Source of the DNA: Bacillota bacterium
GTDB taxonomy: Bacteria > Bacillota_A > Clostridia > Lachnospirales > Lachnospiraceae
Reading direction: 5' to 3'
NCBI GenBank assembly: GCA_023443925.1
Contig: JAEZSL010000281.1
Coordinates: 1 to 9,736 of the forward strand
Length of the DNA stretch: 9,736 nucleotides
In this document: piece by piece, positions 6,303 to 9,736 of the stretch
Numbering within the stretch: position 1 is the first letter of the stretch
Layout of the letters: each line of letters begins with the position of its first letter
Notes under the pieces: generated by a model
Databases searched by the model: none
Seen by the model: only the letters and a program-made list of their open reading frames with translations
What the model was told of the DNA's origin: nothing
Position numbers and translations under genes: made by a program

Positions 6303-7049
6303 TTATTGGTATAGTACTTCCTGTAGAAATAATCCTCTGGCCTCAGCAGTCATACCAGCCATCTCACGTCTGCCTCTCTCAATTATATCCTTCATGGTAT
6401 CTGCTTCCCTGCTGCCTTCTCCTACCTCAATAAGAGTTCCTACAATTATTCTGGCCATATTAGGCCAGAAATCATCTGCTTCGATAGTGATTACAATTTC
6501 ATTGATATCAGAGTAGATGTCAACCTTATGAATCGTTCTTTCCGTAGACTTTTTCAGCCGTTTATTATCGGAAAACGCTTTTAAATCATGTGTGCCAAGT
6601 AAATACTTTGCCGCCTGCTTCATTTTTAAAATATCCAGTTTATGAAAACTGTAATAATTGTATTTCCGGTCAAAAACAGAAGGTACTTCACCCATAGTTA
6701 TCTTATATTCATAACGGAATGCTTTCGCATTAAAACTGCTGTGAAAACGCTCCGGTACCTCGGCAACTTCAAGAACAGCAATATCTCTTGGCAGAAAACG
6801 GTTTAAGTAATGTTTAATTTCATACAGTTTCATATCGGATTTTGTTATAAAATTAGCGATCTGGCCATAAGCATGTACACCTGCTTCCGTCCTTGCTGCC
6901 CCGATTACCGATACCGGTTCGTTTTCCATCTTGGACAGCACACTCTCTAACTTGTCCTGTATTGTAATGCTTTTCGGATTACCAGCCTGTTTTTGCCATC
7001 CGTCATATCTGGAACCGTCATATTCCAGTACTAATTTAATATTACGCAT
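6303..7049 (-). CDS. truA: TruA-family tRNA pseudouridine synthase-like protein with Asp-to-Glu at the catalytic position
   Basis: TruA converts uridines 38-40 of the tRNA anticodon arm to pseudouridine. A start at ATG 7049, preceded by AAGGAG (7055-7060), gives 248 residues, normal for the family. The fold is supported by LEYDGSRYDGWQKQ (8-21), FHSSFNAKAFRYEYKI with the conserved Tyr, HDLKAF, FWPNMARIIVGTLIEVG and the end AEARGLFLQEV. The catalytic signature, normally GRTDAGVHA, reads ARTEAGVHA here: the essential Asp is Glu55 (codon GAA, bases 6885-6887). The C-terminal TAPA-type motif reads TAEA. The neighbouring Arg53 and His59 are kept, and the reading frame is intact with a good promoter. 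This could be a divergent paralogue with altered or lost activity, or one using Glu. A second, normal truA may exist elsewhere in the genome. Family assignment is firm; activity is open. Confidence 0.88.
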   Translation of the reverse strand: MRNIKLVLEYDGSRYDGWQKQAGNPKSITIQDKLESVLSKMENEPVSVIGAARTEAGVHAYGQIANFITKSDMKLYEIKHYLNRFLPRDIAVLEVAEVPERFHSSFNAKAFRYEYKITMGEVPSVFDRKYNYYSFHKLDILKMKQAAKYLLGTHDLKAFSDNKRLKKSTERTIHKVDIYSDINEIVITIEADDFWPNMARIIVGTLIEVGEGSREADTMKDIIERGRREMAGMTAEARGLFLQEVLYQ

Positions 7050-7086
7050 AGATTCTCCTTTTAATAAATTCATACTGAGTGTCTTT

Positions 7087-7115
7087 ATTATCCGATAAAA
7101 TTAATAAAATGTCCA
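7087..7115 (-). promoter_or_regulatory. Sigma-A promoter of the truA-like gene
   Basis: On the minus strand, TGGACA (7110-7115) and GATAAT (7087-7092) each match the consensus at five of six positions, with 17-base spacing. The predicted start near 7080 lies about 30 bases before ATG 7049. With the glnN terminator just upstream, this makes the gene an independent unit. Confidence 0.75.
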
Positions 7116-7164
7116 GTTATATTAATGGTCCGTACAAAAAAATAATCCAAATGCGCGCGAATCC

Positions 7165-7198
7165 CCCAAAAAAAGAAGGCTGCCTATAAAGGCAGCCT
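7165..7198 (-). terminator. Rho-independent terminator of glnN
   Basis: AGGCTGCC (7177-7184) and GGCAGCCT (7191-7198) form a perfect 8-bp stem with a 6-base loop. On the minus strand it is followed by TCTTTTTTT (from the A run at 7168-7174). It begins 24 bases after the glnN stop. Confidence 0.9.
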
Positions 7199-7221
7199 AG
7201 TTAAATCTTAAGTATGTTTAA

Positions 7222-9327
7222 TTAAACTTCAAATAATAAATCTCCGTAAGTAGGTACAGGCCATAATTCTTTATCAACAATCACTTCGAGATCATCGATA
7301 GGTGCTCTCAGCACTGCCATAGCAGGGAATACAACGGTTCTGAAATACATAGCCTGTTCGGCACCTTCTTTTTCTGCTGCAGTACTTACGTAACCGTTCA
7401 GTGCAGTAAGTGCGGATTTTGCTGAAGCTAAAAGGGAAGAAGTCTCTTTTAATAAGCTTTCCTGTACACTTATATCAGCATCCGGAACAGCAGCTTTGAT
7501 AGAATTAATGGAAGCAGCTAAACTGGAAGCATATTTAATAACAGCCGGGATATAGAGTTTGCTTGCCATTTCAATCATAGTCTTTGCTTCGATATTAATG
7601 GTCTTGGAGTAATTCTCATATTCGATTTCGGCGCGGGAATGCAGTTCAACTTCTGAAAATACATTATGCCTGCTGAATAATTTAACTGATTTTTCGGTAA
7701 CCAGAGTAGGAATAGCTTCAACCATGGACTTGATGTTGGGTAAACCTCTCTTTTCAGCCTCTGCAACCCATTCATCAGAATAACCGTTACCATTAAATAC
7801 AATTCTCTGATGATCGGTAACTGTTTTCTTAATTAAATCATGGATAGCAATTTCAAAGTTATCTGCTTTTTCCAGCTCATCTGCAAAATCTTCTAATACG
7901 TCAGCTACTATGGTATTTAAAGTAGTATTCGGTCCTGCTATGGACATAGAAGAACCAACCATTCTGAACTCAAACTTATTGCCGGTAAATGCAAAAGGTG
8001 ATGTACGGTTTCTGTCCGTAGCATCTTTGCGGAATCCCGGAATTGCATGAACACCAATATTAAATTTGCCGCCCTGTTTACTGCTGGTAGCTTCACCGGT
8101 TTCGATTAACTGTGTTAATACATCTGCCAGCTGTTCACCAAGGAAAACGGAAATAATGGCCGGAGGAGCTTCATTGGCGCCTAATCTGTGATCATTTCCA
8201 GGGTTGGAAGCGGAAAGACGAAGCAGATCCGCATTATCATCCACTGCTTTTAATATGGCTGCAAGGAATAATAAGAACTGTACATTGTCGTGAGGAGTTT
8301 TGCCAGGATCCAGAAGGTTAATACCTGTATCGGAAACCATGGACCAGTTATCATGTTTACCGGAACCATTTACGCCGGCAAAAGGTTTTTCATGAAGCAG
8401 GCAGGTTAAACCATGACGGTTAGCAACTTTTTTCATAGTTTCCATAACCAGCTGGTTGTGGTCCGTAGCAATATTAGCAGTAGCATAGATCGGAGCTAAC
8501 TCATGCTGCGCAGGAGCAACTTCATTATGCTGTGTTTTAGCAAGGATACCAAGTTTCCAGCATTCTTCGTTTAATTCCTTCATAAAAGAAGCAATTCTTT
8601 CTTTCAGGCATCCGAAGTAATGATCTTCCATTTCCTGACCTTTGGGAGGCATTGCACCGAATAAAGTACGGCCGCTGAAAATTAAGTCTTCCCTCTTAAG
8701 GTATTTCGCTTTATCAACTAAAAAGTATTCCTGTTCCGGACCTACGGAGCAGGATACGGATTTCACTTCTTTATGTCCAAATAATTTTAATATACGAACA
8801 GCCTGTTCACTTAAGGCTTCCATGGAACGAAGGAGAGGAGTTTTCTTATCCAGTGCTTCACCGGTATACGAGCAGAAAGCAGTCGGGATACATAGTGTAA
8901 CACCTGCAGCATCTTCTCTTAAGAATGCGGGAGAAGTACAATCCCATGCTGTATAACCTCTGGCTTCAAATGTAGCTCTTAAGCCGCCTGACGGGAAGGA
9001 AGAAGCATCCGGTTCGCCTTTAATCAATTCTTTGCCGGAAAACTCCATTAAAATTTTTCCGCCGGGAGCAGGGCTGATAAAGGAATCATGCTTTTCAGCA
9101 GTAATGCCGGTCATAGGCTGGAACCAGTGAGTAAAATGGGTTGCCCCTCTCTCAATTGCCCAATCTTTCATCGCATTTGCAACCACATCGGCTACAGCAG
9201 GATCTAAATCCTCACCGTTTTGGATTGTTTTCTTCATTGCTGCATAAGTCTTTTTCGGTAGACGTTCAATCATAGTAGCTTCATCAAATACGTCAATTCC
9301 AAAAATTTCTGTTAATTTTTCTGCCAT
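7222..9327 (-). CDS. glnN: Glutamine synthetase type III (GlnN)
   Basis: This cytosolic enzyme makes glutamine from glutamate, ammonia and ATP, the main entry of ammonia into organic nitrogen. At 701 residues it matches the long type III class and is far longer than type I GlnA. A start at ATG 9327 is supported by GGAAGGAG nine bases upstream. Motifs in order are [10 protein letters not shown] (196-205), [12 protein letters not shown] (268-279), [16 protein letters not shown] (314-329, the type III form of the ATP loop), [16 protein letters not shown] (375-390) and [17 protein letters not shown] (439-455). These contain the expected metal- and substrate-binding Glu, His and Arg residues. The C-terminal part, rich in Ala, Glu and Lys, is likely helical, as usual for the class. 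The gene is followed by its own terminator. A second hairpin terminator lies about 85-120 bases upstream, so leader-level control is possible. Confidence 0.97.
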   Translation of the reverse strand: MAEKLTEIFGIDVFDEATMIERLPKKTYAAMKKTIQNGEDLDPAVADVVANAMKDWAIERGATHFTHWFQPMTGITAEKHDSFISPAPGGKILMEFSGKELIKGEPDASSFPSGGLRATFEARGYTAWDCTSPAFLREDAAGVTLCIPTAFCSYTGEALDKKTPLLRSMEALSEQAVRILKLFGHKEVKSVSCSVGPEQEYFLVDKAKYLKREDLIFSGRTLFGAMPPKGQEMEDHYFGCLKERIASFMKELNEECWKLGILAKTQHNEVAPAQHELAPIYATANIATDHNQLVMETMKKVANRHGLTCLLHEKPFAGVNGSGKHDNWSMVSDTGINLLDPGKTPHDNVQFLLFLAAILKAVDDNADLLRLSASNPGNDHRLGANEAPPAIISVFLGEQLADVLTQLIETGEATSSKQGGKFNIGVHAIPGFRKDATDRNRTSPFAFTGNKFEFRMVGSSMSIAGPNTTLNTIVADVLEDFADELEKADNFEIAIHDLIKKTVTDHQRIVFNGNGYSDEWVAEAEKRGLPNIKSMVEAIPTLVTEKSVKLFSRHNVFSEVELHSRAEIEYENYSKTINIEAKTMIEMASKLYIPAVIKYASSLAASINSIKAAVPDADISVQESLLKETSSLLASAKSALTALNGYVSTAAEKEGAEQAMYFRTVVFPAMAVLRAPIDDLEVIVDKELWPVPTYGDLLFEV

Positions 9328-9342
9328 AGTTATAAACTCCTT

Positions 9343-9568
9343 CCATTTCTTTATATTTGTAATTACTTATTTATTATTCCTATACATATACTATTTTCCA
9401 GTAAATGTATAATAAAAAAGTGTCCTCAAAAGAAACCTTGAGAACACCCTTGCTCTAACGAATATTTCGTCTAAAAATAAAATACCACTTTTTCATTAAA
9501 AAGAAAAGCTTTTTTTTCAAAAAATTTATTTTTTTTATTATAATATATACCGGGTATTTAATTAAGTG
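9343..9568 (-). other. Gene-free AT-rich region upstream of glnN
   Basis: This stretch should hold the glnN promoter. A perfect TATAAT occurs on the minus strand (9537-9542) but with a poor -35 (TTAATT, 17 bases away), and no better pair is clear closer to the gene. It also contains long A/T runs (9501-9540), the small inverted repeat ACGAA/TTCGT around 9459-9471, and the terminator hairpin listed separately. Confidence 0.4.
9411..9447 (-). terminator. Rho-independent terminator upstream of glnN (end of upstream transcript or attenuator)
   Basis: On the minus strand GTGTTCTCAA (9438-9447) pairs with TTGAGGACAC (9420-9429), 10 bp with one U-G pair and an 8-base loop. TTTTTTATT follows (9411-9419). 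It lies 122 bases after the stop of the frame at the right edge and 93 bases before glnN ATG. It either ends the upstream transcript or sits in the glnN leader; the sequence alone does not decide. Confidence 0.75.
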
Positions 9569-9736
9569 TTATTTTTCAGAGAAATAATAGGCAAATTCCT
9601 TATATATTTGCTGTATCTGTTTCCTGCAATATCCTTTCGGATTATTGGTATATTCACATTCAGCCGGTCAAGGGGAAATCGTAATCTCATTTTCATCAAA
9701 CTTATTTTTTATGTCTTCCAGCAGTTCACATTTTAA
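9569..9736 (-). pseudogene. 3' end of an unidentified reading frame interrupted by in-frame TGA
   Basis: From the window edge the minus-strand frame reads 22 codons (with ELLEDIKNKFDENEITISP), then TGA at 9668-9670. It then reads 32 more protein-like codons (with PAECEYTNNPKGYCRKQ and a helical tail IQQIYKEFAYYFSEK) to TAA at 9569-9571. The segment after the TGA has no start codon of its own. If TGA replaced a Cys codon, the Cys would be spaced C-x3-C-x9-C. I do not recognise the family. A nonsense mutation is the simplest reading; selenocysteine is less likely because I see no convincing SECIS hairpin after the TGA. An overlapping 42-codon frame (ATG 9690 to stop 9562) lacks a ribosome site and looks less protein-like. 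The gene's start is outside the window. Confidence 0.4.

Noticed and set aside
7050..7073. Upstream start for the TruA-like protein at 7073
   Set aside because: The extra codons contain the AAGGAG ribosome site for ATG 7049, and family proteins begin close to that ATG.
8642..8956. Reading frame opposite glnN, and another within glnN at 7575-7802
   Set aside because: Both overlap the firmly identified glutamine synthetase and show no domain or ribosome site.
9420..9478. ANTAR-type tandem hairpin target upstream of glnN
   Set aside because: The loops do not show the A-x-x-G-x-x hexaloop pattern, and the upstream ACGAA/TTCGT hairpin has only a 3-base loop.
9620..9670. SECIS element after the in-frame TGA
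   Set aside because: No stable stem-loop with a G-rich apical loop is visible in the 40-50 bases after the TGA; only 3-bp pairings were found by eye.

Overview
The window looks like chromosomal DNA from a low-GC Gram-positive anaerobe, most likely a Lachnospiraceae (Clostridium cluster XIVa) relative. That is an inference from AT-rich intergenic DNA, strong AAGGAG-type ribosome sites, a glmS ribozyme (a Firmicutes-type control element) and a type III glutamine synthetase. No 16S or other decisive taxonomic marker is present.

Layout. 1-1464 (+) is the 3' part of a glycoside hydrolase family 2 gene whose start lies outside the window. 1465-2376 has no established gene. It holds a short element with imperfect inverted ends and an internal two-way terminator (1483-1634), a 58-codon minus-strand reading frame running into that element (1606-1782), the glmS self-cleaving ribozyme (about 1928-2104) and a foldable leader. 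glmS follows at 2377-4200 (+) with a very strong terminator. A small flavin-reductase-like gene (4562-5071, +) has its own candidate promoter. A shared terminator hairpin separates it from the minus-strand block, which reads, in transcription order, glnN (9327-7222), a TruA-like gene (7049-6303) and a LacI-family regulator (6171-5158). The truA and lacI genes each have a recognisable sigma-A promoter. At the right edge (9569-9736, -) is the end of an unidentified reading frame interrupted by an in-frame TGA.

How the genes relate. This is a run of independently transcribed units, not an operon or a recognisable multi-gene system. A loose link is glutamine: GlnN makes it, and GlmS consumes it to make glucosamine-6-phosphate, which feeds back on the ribozyme. 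The LacI-family regulator has no adjacent sugar genes and may regulate itself through a palindrome at its predicted transcription start.

No clearly new system is visible. The points most worth a second look are the TruA-like protein with Glu in place of the catalytic Asp, the TGA-interrupted frame at the right edge, the terminator hairpin just upstream of glnN, and the small repeat element that supplies the terminator behind the glycosidase gene.
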